Assembly: GCA_023257795.1 (NCBI GenBank) | Contig: JALRBL010000018.1 | Location: forward strand, 1-42,112 | From: Gammaproteobacteria bacterium | GTDB lineage: Bacteria; Pseudomonadota; Gammaproteobacteria; Magnimaribacterales; D2472 | DNA length: 42,112 nt | Reading direction: 5' to 3' | In this document: one piece after another, positions 9,675-18,917 of the stretch | Position numbering within the stretch: position 1 is the first letter of the stretch | How the letters are laid out: every line of letters begins with the position of its first letter | Position numbers and translations under genes: made by a program | Notes under the pieces: model-generated | Seen by the model: only the letters and a program-made list of their open reading frames with translations | Told to the model about the DNA's origin: nothing | Databases searched by the model: none

Positions 9675-9948
9675 TATTTTTTCTTCTTCTGTCTTTTGGA
9701 TCTTGAAATAATTCTCTTAAAACTTCTACCCTATCATCAGGGCTAAGCCTATATTGCTCTGGTAATGGAAGATACTTCCCGTCTAAGAGTTCTCCATTCA
9801 CGCCTATTTCAAATTCGTTTTGTAAGGGCTCAAGAAGCTCCTGAATATAACTTGTAGATAGAAGCTCCCCTGCAGTTGTTCGGTTTGAAACTTCAATTTC
9901 ATGAAAAACTTTTAAGTCAGGGTGTTGAATGGAAAAAAATACTCTCAT
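9664..9948 (-). CDS. rnfH: RnfH family (UPF0125) protein
   Basis: Small ubiquitin-like fold protein between bamE and ratA; ...GVNGELLDGKYLPLPEQYRLSPDDRVEVLRELFQDPKDRRRK. Confidence 0.85.
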   Translation of the reverse strand: MRVFFSIQHPDLKVFHEIEVSNRTTAGELLSTSYIQELLEPLQNEFEIGVNGELLDGKYLPLPEQYRLSPDDRVEVLRELFQDPKDRRRKNITE

Positions 9949-10361
9949 ATTAAATAATCTTCAAAAGCCACTTTAAACCTTGCCACAAAGAACTCCAAAG
10001 TTGTTTGGTTAATTATTGGTTTTAAAAGCAAGGGCACAGAAAGTTTTGCTTCAAGAATGATGCTCGTTAAGCCTTGATCAATCTCATGAACAGTCCAAGT
10101 TGCATCGAACTGCTTTAACGGTCCATCAATTTGTTTAATTTTAATCATATTTTCAAAGACTATGTTTTCTGAGGTGATGGAATAATTTTTAGATAATATA
10201 TTAAAAGTTAATGAGCCCCTCATGGTGTTTCCACGTAATTCAAGCAAACTTGATTCTAAGCAGCCTGGTAAAAAGAACTTATAGTTTGAAAAGTCAGCTA
10301 TGGCATCAAAAACTTTTTTAGAATCAGCATTGATGAGATGCTGAAAGGAAAATTCTTGCAT
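9945..10361 (-). CDS. ratA: RatA-type START/COQ10 domain protein
   Basis: FDAIADFSNYKFFLPGC..., WTVHEIDQG; conserved neighbourhood rnfH-ratA-smpB. Confidence 0.88.
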   Translation of the reverse strand: MQEFSFQHLINADSKKVFDAIADFSNYKFFLPGCLESSLLELRGNTMRGSLTFNILSKNYSITSENIVFENMIKIKQIDGPLKQFDATWTVHEIDQGLTSIILEAKLSVPLLLKPIINQTTLEFFVARFKVAFEDYLI

Positions 10362-10364
10362 TTA

Positions 10365-11696
10365 CTATATAAGTTGGAATATAAAAATTCCAAAAACTAG
10401 CACTGGTGAAATAAATCTAATAAAAAATTGCCAAAGCCTAAAAACAAATTCAGAACCCCCTAGCTCTGCCTTTGCTATCGAGGGATTCAATTTCCAACCA
10501 GCAAAAATTGCAACAAATAAACCTCCGAGAGGTAACAAAAATTGGTTGGCAAGCAGATCCATAGAATCCAAGAAATTTCTTGAACCAATAAAGGTATATT
10601 CACTCCAAACATTAAAACTCAGAAGACTCCCAAGCCCTATAAACCAGGCAATCCCAGCAAGCATAAATGAGGCAATGGGTCTTGAGAGAATATTTTTTTC
10701 TGCAAAATAGGCTACGCTAGGCTCTAGTAGTGAAATAGAGCTACTAAGAGCAGCAATAGATAACAATAAGAAAAACAAGCCACCAATAATATTGCCAAAG
10801 GGTAAATCAGCAAATATTGATAATAAGCTAATAAAAACTAAGCCGGGACCGCTATTTGGTTCAACGCCGTAAGCAAAAATAATTGGAAAAATTGCAAGTC
10901 CAGCAAGCATTGCAATTAGAGTATCAAGCCCAGCAACAATTGCTGAGGATTCATAGATTTCTTGATCTGGAGACATATAGGCTCCGTAACACATAATTGC
11001 ACCCATTCCCAAGCTTAAACTAAAAAATGCTTGTCCCATTGCGCTTAAATAGGTATTTGCGGTAACGGCAGAAAAGTCAGGAGAAAACAAAAAGCTAAAT
11101 GCTTGTGAAAAGTTACCATTGATGAATGCGTTAATAACCATAATGATCATTAAGATAAAGAGCATCGGCATAAGTAACTTAACCATTCTTTCGATACCTG
11201 AAATCACTCCTGCGGCAATTATCCAAGCAGTAATCAAAATAAATATTGTGTGCCAAAGCAAAAGCTGTAAAGGCGATGACGTAACTTGTTGAAATTTTGC
11301 TATGGAATCTATTTCTCCCTCCAAGCCAAGTGAAATAAAAATATAATTTAAGCAAATTCCAGCAAGAACACTATAAAAGCTTAAAATGACGACGCCTGCA
11401 ATCAGTCCGCCCCAACCAATTGCTTGCCAATTTGAAGAGCTTGCCGATTCAGTTGCCGCATCTTTCATTGTAGATACAGGACTGCCACGATATCTCTTGC
11501 CTAACATAATTTCAGAAATCATGATGGGCAAGCCTATGATTAAAATGCATCCCAAATAGATCAAGACAAATGCCCCTCCTCCATTTGTTCCAGCCTTGTA
11601 AGGAAATCCCCAAATATTTCCTAAACCAACTGCTGAGCCAGCAGCAGCTAAAATAAAAGTCCATTTACCTACCCAAGTTAAAGTTTCTTTATTCAT
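10365..11696 (-). CDS. Sodium-dependent transporter, neurotransmitter:sodium symporter (NSS/SNF) family
   Basis: FILAAAGSAVGLGNIWGFPYKAGTNGGGAFVLIYL, TM1 signature of the family. Start adjusted to Met at 11696 (MNKETLTWVGKW) from ORF-track 11741. Confidence 0.94.
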   Translation of the reverse strand: MNKETLTWVGKWTFILAAAGSAVGLGNIWGFPYKAGTNGGGAFVLIYLGCILIIGLPIMISEIMLGKRYRGSPVSTMKDAATESASSSNWQAIGWGGLIAGVVILSFYSVLAGICLNYIFISLGLEGEIDSIAKFQQVTSSPLQLLLWHTIFILITAWIIAAGVISGIERMVKLLMPMLFILMIIMVINAFINGNFSQAFSFLFSPDFSAVTANTYLSAMGQAFFSLSLGMGAIMCYGAYMSPDQEIYESSAIVAGLDTLIAMLAGLAIFPIIFAYGVEPNSGPGLVFISLLSIFADLPFGNIIGGLFFLLLSIAALSSSISLLEPSVAYFAEKNILSRPIASFMLAGIAWFIGLGSLLSFNVWSEYTFIGSRNFLDSMDLLANQFLLPLGGLFVAIFAGWKLNPSIAKAELGGSEFVFRLWQFFIRFISPVLVFGIFIFQLI

Positions 11697-11698
11697 AA

Positions 11699-12106
11699 TT
11701 AGTAAGGGTTTAGTAGTGATGCTCCTGAAATAAGAATACATATTGTAAGCACATATGTAGCAATCTCTCTAGCCTTTTTATAGCGTGAATCTTGTTCAAG
11801 AAATTTAGCATTATATTTTTTTTCTAGCCACCATATGCAGTTAAGAATGAAAGCACCCATTAAATGTGCAATAAAAAAATTATTAATTACTATTACTAAG
11901 AATGCTAAAAATGATAGGGCTATTCCAATTATGGGATTACTGTTATGCCAACTCCATGAAATCCCAGCTAAGAAAGCACAAATAATTGCCACAAGGTTCA
12001 TTAAAAATTTAGCAGCATATTCAGGTTCAATTAAAGGCAACCATGGTAAAGCGGTAATAACTACGCAAACAGCCATTGCAGAATATATAAGATTAGTATG
12101 ATTCAT
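11699..12106 (-). CDS. Small integral membrane protein, DUF3429-like
   Basis: Four to five hydrophobic segments and ...DSRYKKAREIATYVLT; start adjusted to Met at 12106. Family assignment by general resemblance only. Confidence 0.6.
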   Translation of the reverse strand: MNHTNLIYSAMAVCVVITALPWLPLIEPEYAAKFLMNLVAIICAFLAGISWSWHNSNPIIGIALSFLAFLVIVINNFFIAHLMGAFILNCIWWLEKKYNAKFLEQDSRYKKAREIATYVLTICILISGASLLNPY

Positions 12107-12135
12107 AATGCCAACCAAGATGTTAATATAATTTC

Positions 12136-12603
12136 ATGGCTAAGGCTAAATCTGATGACACAATCGCACTTAATAAAATAGCAAAAAGAAACTATTTTTT
12201 AGATGAAATTTTTCATGCTGGCATTGTTTTAAGAGGCTGGGAAGTAAAGAGTTTAAGACTTGGAAAAGTTGATATTAAAGACAGTTACGTAAATTTTAAA
12301 AACGATGAAGCATTCATAATAGGAATGAAAATAGATCCACCTCAGTCGCTGGACAGCGAAAGAGATCAATCTCTTAGGACAAAAAAACTACTGCTCCATA
12401 AAAAAGAGCTCCGCGAAATTAAATCAAAGATAGAGCAAAAGGGATTGACCTGTATCCTAACAAAAATTTTTATTAGTTCTAATTTGATAAAATGTGAAAT
12501 TGCTATTGGAAAAGGTAAAAAACAACATGACCAAAGAGAAACCATTAAGCAAAGGGACTGGTCTAGACAAAAAGATAGGCTGTTAAAAAATTCTCATAAA
12601 TAA
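12136..12603 (+). CDS. smpB: SsrA-binding protein SmpB
   Basis: IALNKIAKRNYFLDEIFHAGIVLRGWEVKSLRLGKVDIKDSYV; immediately upstream of tmRNA. Confidence 0.98.
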   Translation: MAKAKSDDTIALNKIAKRNYFLDEIFHAGIVLRGWEVKSLRLGKVDIKDSYVNFKNDEAFIIGMKIDPPQSLDSERDQSLRTKKLLLHKKELREIKSKIEQKGLTCILTKIFISSNLIKCEIAIGKGKKQHDQRETIKQRDWSRQKDRLLKNSHK

Positions 12604-12619
12604 GTTTTTTCTATATAAT
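12591..12619 (+). promoter_or_regulatory. Candidate sigma-70 promoter of ssrA
   Basis: TTCTCA (12591-12596, inside smpB 3' end), 17-nt spacer, TATAAT (12614-12619), 13 nt upstream of the mature tmRNA 5' end. Confidence 0.6.
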
Positions 12620-12631
12620 TCATCACCCTTA

Positions 12632-12980
12632 GGGGGCGTATTGGGTTCGACATTTGAATTGGAAACCAAACCGCATGCCAAGATTGTGATAACTCTTGTA
12701 AATAAATATCTCAAAAAATTTAGTTGCAGATAACAACTACGCTTTAGCCGCTTAATTGGCTAACCGATATTAGAATTGTCCATGGTTCAAAGTATTGGTC
12801 GCATTCATGGACTGGCAGTATTTTTTTGCCTCAAAAAAAGACTGCGAGATTATTTTGTAGGCTAGCTTGAATCGCCCTGCTCCTCGGGCCGTGAAAGTTA
12901 AACATAAAGAGTAAGCTAAGCATGTAGAAGTAAAGCGGAAAATCAGATGGACGCGGGTTCAATTCCCGCCGCCTCCACCA
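12632..12980 (+). ncRNA. ssrA: Transfer-messenger RNA (one-piece tmRNA)
   Basis: 5' GGGGGCG pairs with 3' ...CGCCTCCACCA end; GGGTTCGAC near 5' end; GGGTTCAATTCCCGC T-arm; tag ORF GCA GAT AAC AAC TAC GCT TTA GCC GCT TAA at 12726-12755 (ADNNYALAA). Confidence 0.97.
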
Positions 12981-12982
12981 TG

Positions 12983-13012
12983 AAAAAAGCAATGTAAAGT
13001 TGTAGACATTGC
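12983..13012 (-). terminator. Candidate intrinsic terminator on the minus strand
   Basis: Minus strand GCAATGT-CTACAACTTT-ACATTGC-TTTTTT: perfect 7-bp stem followed by six T. Confidence 0.65.
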
Positions 13013-13041
13013 GTATTAAGATAATTAAACTACTGCAACTT

Positions 13042-13308
13042 ATGGCAAACTCAAAACAATCAATTAAAAGAGCAAAGCAAAATGACGCACGCTATGTGCT
13101 TAAGCATGCTCAAAGATCCAAAGCAAGAACTGCAGTCAAAGCTGTAAAAAATGCTATTACGGCAAAAGACACAGAGACTGCCAAAAAAGCTTTAATTCAA
13201 GCTGAAAAACTTTTAGATTCTACAGCGTCAAAAAAAGTCATCCACAAAAATAAAGCTGCCAGGCTGAAAAGCAGGCTAAGTAAAGCTGTAAAATCTCTTA
13301 GCGTTTAA
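13042..13308 (+). CDS. rpsT: Ribosomal protein S20
   Basis: MANSKQSIKRAKQNDARYVLKHAQRSKARTAVKAV; start adjusted from ORF-track 13009 to Met at 13042. Confidence 0.96.
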   Translation: MANSKQSIKRAKQNDARYVLKHAQRSKARTAVKAVKNAITAKDTETAKKALIQAEKLLDSTASKKVIHKNKAARLKSRLSKAVKSLSV

Positions 13309-14300
13309 TTAAAAGAGCTATAAATCTTTTCTAAGAGTTTCTTAACTCCAAGTGACGTAACTGCTGAAATAGGATAAAGATTTCTTATATTAATCTTTGA
13401 TAATTCCAGCCCAAGTTCTTCAAGTAAAGGCTTTGAATCCTCAAAAATATCGCATTTATTGACAGCCACAAAGATATTTTTCTCCAAAAGAGATATGTCG
13501 TATTTTTTAAGCTCCTGATGAAGCTTTTTAAACTGTTGAACTGGAGATAATTCAGTATTTATTGGATCCAATAGAAAAAGTAAAGATTTGGTTCGAGAAA
13601 TGTGCTTAAGAAATCTTAAACCTAATCCCAAGCCTTCTGATGCGCCTTCAATAATACCTGGAATATCGGCAATAACCATGCTTCCATACCCCATTTTTAC
13701 AGTCCCCAGATTTGGACGCAGCGTAGTAAAAGGATAATCTCCAATTTTAGGTCTAGCGGCAGAAACAGCACTTAGAAATGTTGATTTTCCAGCATTTGGA
13801 AAGCCAACCAAACCAACATCTGCTAAGGATTGAAGCTCAAGTTTTATATAGAACAACTCTCCTTCTTCACCCTTAGTGGTCTTTCTTGGAGCTTGATTAG
13901 TGCTTGACTTGAAGCGTGCATTACCAAGACCCCCCTCCCCGCCTTTGGCTAAAGTATATTTTTTGTTAGGTTCGTTACAATCCTGAATCAGATTATTTGT
14001 GGCCTGATCTAAAATCAGTGTGCCCAATGGAATTTCAAGAATTAGATCGTTACCATCCGCACCAGTCTTATTTTTTCCAGCTCCTGGCCTACCATTTTGA
14101 GCTTGGAGAATTTTTTTATGATGGAATTCTATGAGGGTGTTTATGCTATCTTTAACATGAAAAATGATATCTCCACCACGACCGCCATCACCGCCATCAG
14201 GACCACCGCGTGGTATAAATTTCTCTCTTCTGAAACTAAGGCATCCTGAACCACCGTTGCCAGCTCTGATTTCAATCAGAGCCTCGTCGATGTAGTTCAT
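13305..14300 (-). CDS. obgE: GTPase ObgE/CgtA
   Basis: Obg glycine-rich fold (GGNGGSGCLSFRREKFIPRGGPDGGDGGRGG), GFPNAGKST, DIPGIIEGAS. Confidence 0.98.
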   Translation of the reverse strand: MNYIDEALIEIRAGNGGSGCLSFRREKFIPRGGPDGGDGGRGGDIIFHVKDSINTLIEFHHKKILQAQNGRPGAGKNKTGADGNDLILEIPLGTLILDQATNNLIQDCNEPNKKYTLAKGGEGGLGNARFKSSTNQAPRKTTKGEEGELFYIKLELQSLADVGLVGFPNAGKSTFLSAVSAARPKIGDYPFTTLRPNLGTVKMGYGSMVIADIPGIIEGASEGLGLGLRFLKHISRTKSLLFLLDPINTELSPVQQFKKLHQELKKYDISLLEKNIFVAVNKCDIFEDSKPLLEELGLELSKINIRNLYPISAVTSLGVKKLLEKIYSSFN

Positions 14301-14301
14301 T

Positions 14302-14559
14302 TTAAGCGGATAATACGTTTACGGTTTTTCTTTGATTTGGACCTTTGTAGGTGAAGCTCACAACACCATCTATTTTTGCGAACAAAGTATGATCTTTACC
14401 CATTCCAACATTTTCTCCTGGATGAGCATTAGTACCTCGTTGACGAATTAAGATTTCACCAGCTTTGACAGTCTGGCCGCCAAATCGCTTAACTCCCAAT
14501 CTTTTAGAATGAGAGTCTCTTCCATTCCTACTTGATCCACCAGCTTTCTTATGTGCCAT
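14302..14559 (-). CDS. rpmA: Ribosomal protein L27
   Basis: [29 protein letters not shown]. Confidence 0.98.
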   Translation of the reverse strand: MAHKKAGGSSRNGRDSHSKRLGVKRFGGQTVKAGEILIRQRGTNAHPGENVGMGKDHTLFAKIDGVVSFTYKGPNQRKTVNVLSA

Positions 14560-14563
14560 TTTA

Positions 14564-14878
14564 TTATCCTGCTGTAATCTCTGTTACCTGAACTTTATGA
14601 AATCTTTGACGATGCCCCTGAGTTCTCATGCTGTGTTTTCTTCTCTGAAATCTAAGAATGGTAATCTTATTACCTTTAGTTTCTTCGATAACTGTCGCTT
14701 TGACGCTAGCATTCTCAATAACCGGTTGACCGATGGAGACATTATCACCGTCTGAAACAAGTAAAACTTGATCAAAAACGACTTCATCGCCTGCATTTTT
14801 ATCTAGCAATTCAACTTCAAGGATTTGATCGATTTCAACCTTGTGTTGTTTGCCACCTGTTTTAATAACTGCGTACAT
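14564..14878 (-). CDS. rplU: Ribosomal protein L21
   Basis: [15 protein letters not shown]...; rplU-rpmA-obgE synteny. Confidence 0.98.
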   Translation of the reverse strand: MYAVIKTGGKQHKVEIDQILEVELLDKNAGDEVVFDQVLLVSDGDNVSIGQPVIENASVKATVIEETKGNKITILRFQRRKHSMRTQGHRQRFHKVQVTEITAG

Positions 14879-14902
14879 AGTATTAAGAATTTGTGGGTGA
14901 GA

Positions 14903-14931
14903 AATATACGCTTATATCATTAAATTATCAA
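14903..14931 (-). promoter_or_regulatory. Candidate sigma-70 promoter of rplU-rpmA-obgE
   Basis: Minus strand TTGATA (14931-14926), 17-nt spacer, TATATT (14908-14903). Confidence 0.65.
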
Positions 14932-14939
14932 TACTTATG

Positions 14940-14945
14940 TATAAT
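14940..14945 (+). promoter_or_regulatory. Candidate -10 element (TATAAT) for ispB
   Basis: Perfect TATAAT 16 nt before ATG; no clear -35. Confidence 0.4.
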
Positions 14946-14961
14946 TTCAGCTTCTTTATAA

Positions 14962-15921
14962 ATGAATAATTTATTTTCTAATAAATCGCTTTCGGAACTA
15001 GATAAAGTATCTAGTTTTCTAAAAATGGATGTCTCGACTGAAAAGATAATTAAAAGTCTTTATAAATATATTTTTACCAAAGACGGAAAAAAGCTAAGGC
15101 CGTTAGTAAATTTATTATTCAGCAGGGGATATGGTGCGAAGAACCGTCTCGAATTAGCAACAATTATAGAGCTGTTACATGTGGCAACCCTTGTGCATGA
15201 TGATGTTGTTGATAAAGCTTTTTTAAGAAGGGGCAAACAAGCTGTTAACAAAGTATGGTCAAATTCACATAGCGTCTTAATAGGTGACTACATCTATTCA
15301 AAAGCTTTTATCAAAATGGTTGCCCTAAAAAGGCTAGATATATTGAAGGAGCTATCAAATGCCACTAATGACATCGCTAAAGGTGAACTTCTGCAATTGA
15401 CCCTATTTAATTCAAGGGATGTTGTTACAAAACAACAATGCTTAAAGGTTGCATATTATAAAACAGGAAGGTTATTTGAAGCTTCAGCTCTAACAGGAGC
15501 AATGTTAAGGTCAAGTCATAAAAACTTTTTAGCTCTCTCAAGCAAATTTGGTAAAGATTTAGGCATAGCTTTCCAGATCAAAGATGATCTACTCGATTTT
15601 AAAATACAAAGTAAATCAGGTAAGGAACAATTTAAAGATTTTGTAGAGGGAAAATATACTCTTCCACTGGTTCTAGCTCTTCAAAAAACATCACTCATAG
15701 AAAAAAAATTTTTAAATAGTAAATTTGGTAAAAAATTGTCAAAAGCAGATAAAGAAAAAATATATGACATTATGGATTCCTCAAAGGGAATTAGTAGTTG
15801 TGAAAATATCCTTAATGGATATGTAGCATCGGCACAAGAAGTTGTGAGTAAACTTGAAAAATCTATGGATTGTAATGATTTGAATCAGTTAATAAGCTAT
15901 TCTTCTCTTAGAACTATATGA
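14962..15921 (+). CDS. ispB: Trans-polyprenyl diphosphate synthase (octaprenyl type)
   Basis: [29 protein letters not shown] aspartate-rich motifs; divergent from rplU as in many Gammaproteobacteria. Confidence 0.92.
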   Translation: MNNLFSNKSLSELDKVSSFLKMDVSTEKIIKSLYKYIFTKDGKKLRPLVNLLFSRGYGAKNRLELATIIELLHVATLVHDDVVDKAFLRRGKQAVNKVWSNSHSVLIGDYIYSKAFIKMVALKRLDILKELSNATNDIAKGELLQLTLFNSRDVVTKQQCLKVAYYKTGRLFEASALTGAMLRSSHKNFLALSSKFGKDLGIAFQIKDDLLDFKIQSKSGKEQFKDFVEGKYTLPLVLALQKTSLIEKKFLNSKFGKKLSKADKEKIYDIMDSSKGISSCENILNGYVASAQEVVSKLEKSMDCNDLNQLISYSSLRTI

Positions 15922-16436
15922 AATTCATACCCAAAGAAAATTACTCAAAGTCTGATCTAATAGCTTGCGCTAATGGCGCTCTCTTTGGAGAAGGAGCTGG
16001 AAGACTTCCATCTGATGGAATGCTAATGTTCGATAGAATATTATCAATAACTAAGGATGAGACAAAAAAAGGTCAAATAATTGCTGAGCTAGACATCAAT
16101 CCTGACTTGTGGTTCTTTGACTGCCACTTTAAGACTGACCCGGTTATGCCAGGATGTTTGGGTTTGGATGCTATGTGGCAATTAGTTGGCTTTTATTTAT
16201 GCTGGCTAGAGCTCCCCGGGAAAGGAAGAGCTTTGGGAGCAGATAAAGTAAAGTTTTTTGGACAAGTCTTGCCTGAAGCAAAATTAGTGCGTTATGAAAT
16301 TGAAATGCGCAGAGTAATCAACAGAGGGAAGCTTGTAATGGGAATCGGTAATGGAAATATGTTTGTTGACGGTAGACACGTATATAGTGCCGAAAGCTTG
16401 AGAGTAGGTTTGTTTGAAGATACGAGTGAATTTTAA
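15918..16436 (+). CDS. fabA: 3-hydroxydecanoyl-ACP dehydratase/isomerase
   Basis: [11 protein letters not shown]..., [32 protein letters not shown]; paired with fabB. Confidence 0.97.
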   Translation: MKFIPKENYSKSDLIACANGALFGEGAGRLPSDGMLMFDRILSITKDETKKGQIIAELDINPDLWFFDCHFKTDPVMPGCLGLDAMWQLVGFYLCWLELPGKGRALGADKVKFFGQVLPEAKLVRYEIEMRRVINRGKLVMGIGNGNMFVDGRHVYSAESLRVGLFEDTSEF

Positions 16437-17645
16437 ATGAAGAAAGCAGTGGTTACTGGAATGGGTGCAATTTCATGTATTGGAAACACTCTGAAAGAAA
16501 TCACACAAAATCTTAAACTTGGTAAATCAGGAATAATCAGAAATACATCCTACGATGGATTAGGAATGAGGAGCTTGGTCTCAGGATCTATCAACTTAAA
16601 GCTTGAAGATTTAATTGATAGAAAGCTTTTAAGATTTATGTCCAATGCTGCTGGATACTCCTATCTTGCAGCAAAGCAGGCCTTAGAGCATGCTGGACTT
16701 GGTGAGAATGATATTCAAAATCCAATGGTTGGAGTAATAGCTGGATCAGGGGGTGCCTCTCCAGTAGCTCAACTTGCTGCAGCAGATATAGCAAGAGAAA
16801 AAGGAGCTAAAAGAATTGGTCCTTATGCCGTAACAAAAACAATGGGGTCTACTGTATCTGCATGCCTTGGTACTGCCTTAAAAACCAAAGGAGTTAATTA
16901 CTCTATTACTTCTGCTTGCTCTACAAGCGCACACTGTATTGGACAAGCTGCAGAAATAATTCAACAAGGCAAACAAAATATCATCATTGCTGGAGGAGGA
17001 GAAGATGAACATTGGACGCTTTCAACTCTTTTTGATGCTATGGGGGCTCTTTCATCAAGATTTAATGATACTCCTGAGCTTGCTTCCAGACCTTTTGATG
17101 AAGAAAGAGATGGGTTTGTTATCTCTGGAGGCGCAGGCATCCTTATTATAGAAGAAGAGGAACACGCAAAAAGAAGAGGAGCTCAAATTCTTGCTGAAAT
17201 AACTGGATATTCTGCAAATTCTGATGGCTTTGATATGGTTTCTCCATCAGGCGAAGGTGCTGAAAGATGCATGAAGGCAGCGCTAAAACAACATGGAAAG
17301 AGCGTGGATTATATAAATGCTCATGGCACGAGCACACCAGTGGGAGATATTGCTGAATTAAATGCAATTACAAAAGTTTTTAGAGAAGCCAGTCCAATGA
17401 TTTCATCCACTAAATCTATGACGGGACACTCTTTAGGAGCCACTGGTGCTCAAGAGATTATTTATTCATTGCTAATGATGCAAGAAAAATTTATTGCGCC
17501 ATCAATTAATATCGAAAATGAGATAGCTGAAGCAAAAAATATTAATATTATTAAAGAAACAGTTGATAAAGAGATTTTGTCATTTATGAGTAATTCCTTT
17601 GGATTTGGTGGCACAAACGCAAGCTTGATTCTTCAAAAGTACTAG
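16437..17645 (+). CDS. fabB: 3-oxoacyl-ACP synthase I
   Basis: ITSACSTSAHCIG active-site Cys, NAHGTSTPVGD, KSMTGHSLGATGAQE, SNSFGFGGTNAS. Confidence 0.97.
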   Translation: MKKAVVTGMGAISCIGNTLKEITQNLKLGKSGIIRNTSYDGLGMRSLVSGSINLKLEDLIDRKLLRFMSNAAGYSYLAAKQALEHAGLGENDIQNPMVGVIAGSGGASPVAQLAAADIAREKGAKRIGPYAVTKTMGSTVSACLGTALKTKGVNYSITSACSTSAHCIGQAAEIIQQGKQNIIIAGGGEDEHWTLSTLFDAMGALSSRFNDTPELASRPFDEERDGFVISGGAGILIIEEEEHAKRRGAQILAEITGYSANSDGFDMVSPSGEGAERCMKAALKQHGKSVDYINAHGTSTPVGDIAELNAITKVFREASPMISSTKSMTGHSLGATGAQEIIYSLLMMQEKFIAPSINIENEIAEAKNINIIKETVDKEILSFMSNSFGFGGTNASLILQKY

Positions 17646-18499
17646 TCCACATCCCAAGGATAGCAACTAGGCAAATCTGAACTCACTTTTCCTGGAAAAC
17701 TAGGCGATCTTTTCTCAAAAAATGCATTCACGCCCTCTAGAGCATCTGCAGATTTTGCTCTTTCTCGGATAATTATTGATTCCAACTCATGTGATTTTAT
17801 AGGGTCATTATCACCAAGTGCACTCCAAATAAGTTGTCTAGACATGGCAATAGAAACAGGCGCAGATCTAGCAGTAAGCTCTTGTGCAAAACTTATCACT
17901 TGAGCAATAAAATCTTTCTCATCAAAAATGTAGGAAATTAAATTAATATTTAATGCCTCCTCAGCTGAGATAATTTTTCCAGAGAAGCATAATTCCAAAG
18001 CTTTTGATGCTCCTACTATTTTGGGTAGAAACCAACTACTGCATGCATCATTTACGATGCCTCTATTTAAAAATACAAATCCAAAACGAGCATTGCTAGT
18101 TGCAATCCTAATATCTGCAGGCAATTGCATAGTTGCTCCTATCCCCACAGCAGGTCCATTGCAGGCAATAATTATAGGTTTAAGAAAACGATACATCCTC
18201 AGAGTTAAAGTGCCTCCAAAATCTTTTTGCTCTGCTTCGCTTATATTTTTACGAGATGATTTAAATGCATCCACCCCAGAGGACAAGTCTGCCCCTGCGC
18301 AAAATGCCCTCCCGTTACCAGTAATGATTACTGAATGAATAGAATCATCTCTTTCAAGATCATCTAACATACTTATCATGGTGTAGCCCATTCTGCTAGT
18401 AAAAGCATTGAGCTTATCTGGTCTATTTAACTTAATAAGGGCAATATTATTAAGTTTTTCAAGGATGACTTGTTCTTCTTTATCAGAAGGGGATGTCAT
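17642..18499 (-). CDS. Enoyl-CoA hydratase/isomerase (crotonase) family protein
   Basis: [51 protein letters not shown]. Confidence 0.92.
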   Translation of the reverse strand: MTSPSDKEEQVILEKLNNIALIKLNRPDKLNAFTSRMGYTMISMLDDLERDDSIHSVIITGNGRAFCAGADLSSGVDAFKSSRKNISEAEQKDFGGTLTLRMYRFLKPIIIACNGPAVGIGATMQLPADIRIATSNARFGFVFLNRGIVNDACSSWFLPKIVGASKALELCFSGKIISAEEALNINLISYIFDEKDFIAQVISFAQELTARSAPVSIAMSRQLIWSALGDNDPIKSHELESIIIRERAKSADALEGVNAFFEKRSPSFPGKVSSDLPSCYPWDVD

Positions 18500-18917
18500 C
18501 TTCGCTATATTGAGGCTCTTGATTTATGTCTTCTGCTGCTGGTGAATGAGGTTGCGAGTGACCTCCTCCCGCTTCTGAACCCCTTGAATCAAGCATAGTT
18601 AGATCGCTTCCTACTATTTCAGTTGTGTATCTGTCAGCACCTGATTGATCCTGCCATTTTCGTGTTTGAAGCTTCCCTTCAACGTATACTTTGGAACCCT
18701 TATCTAAATATTGCTCTGCAATTTCAGCAAGCTTTCCGAAATAGACAACCCTGTGCCATTCTGTTTTTTCTTTTTGTTCGCCTGTTTCTTTATCTTTCCA
18801 TGAATCTGAAGTCGCTAAAGAAAGATTGGCAACCGCCATGTTGGTTTGGGTATATCTTATTTCTGGTTTTTGACCTAAATTTCCAACTAAAATTACTTTG
18901 TTAATGCCTCTGCTCAT
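18483..18917 (-). CDS. ssb: Single-stranded DNA-binding protein
   Basis: [40 protein letters not shown]-terminal DDIPF. Confidence 0.98.
   Translation of the reverse strand: MSRGINKVILVGNLGQKPEIRYTQTNMAVANLSLATSDSWKDKETGEQKEKTEWHRVVYFGKLAEIAEQYLDKGSKVYVEGKLQTRKWQDQSGADRYTTEIVGSDLTMLDSRGSEAGGGHSQPHSPAAEDINQEPQYSEDDIPF

Noticed and set aside
12127-12132. TATAAT as the smpB promoter
   Set aside because: Would place the start site inside the ATG; may be chance in AT-rich DNA, so not annotated.
13000-13025. Separate rpsT promoter (TTGTAG/TAGACA with GATAAT)
   Set aside because: Spacers of 14 and 11 nt are too short for sigma-70; overlaps the minus-strand hairpin.
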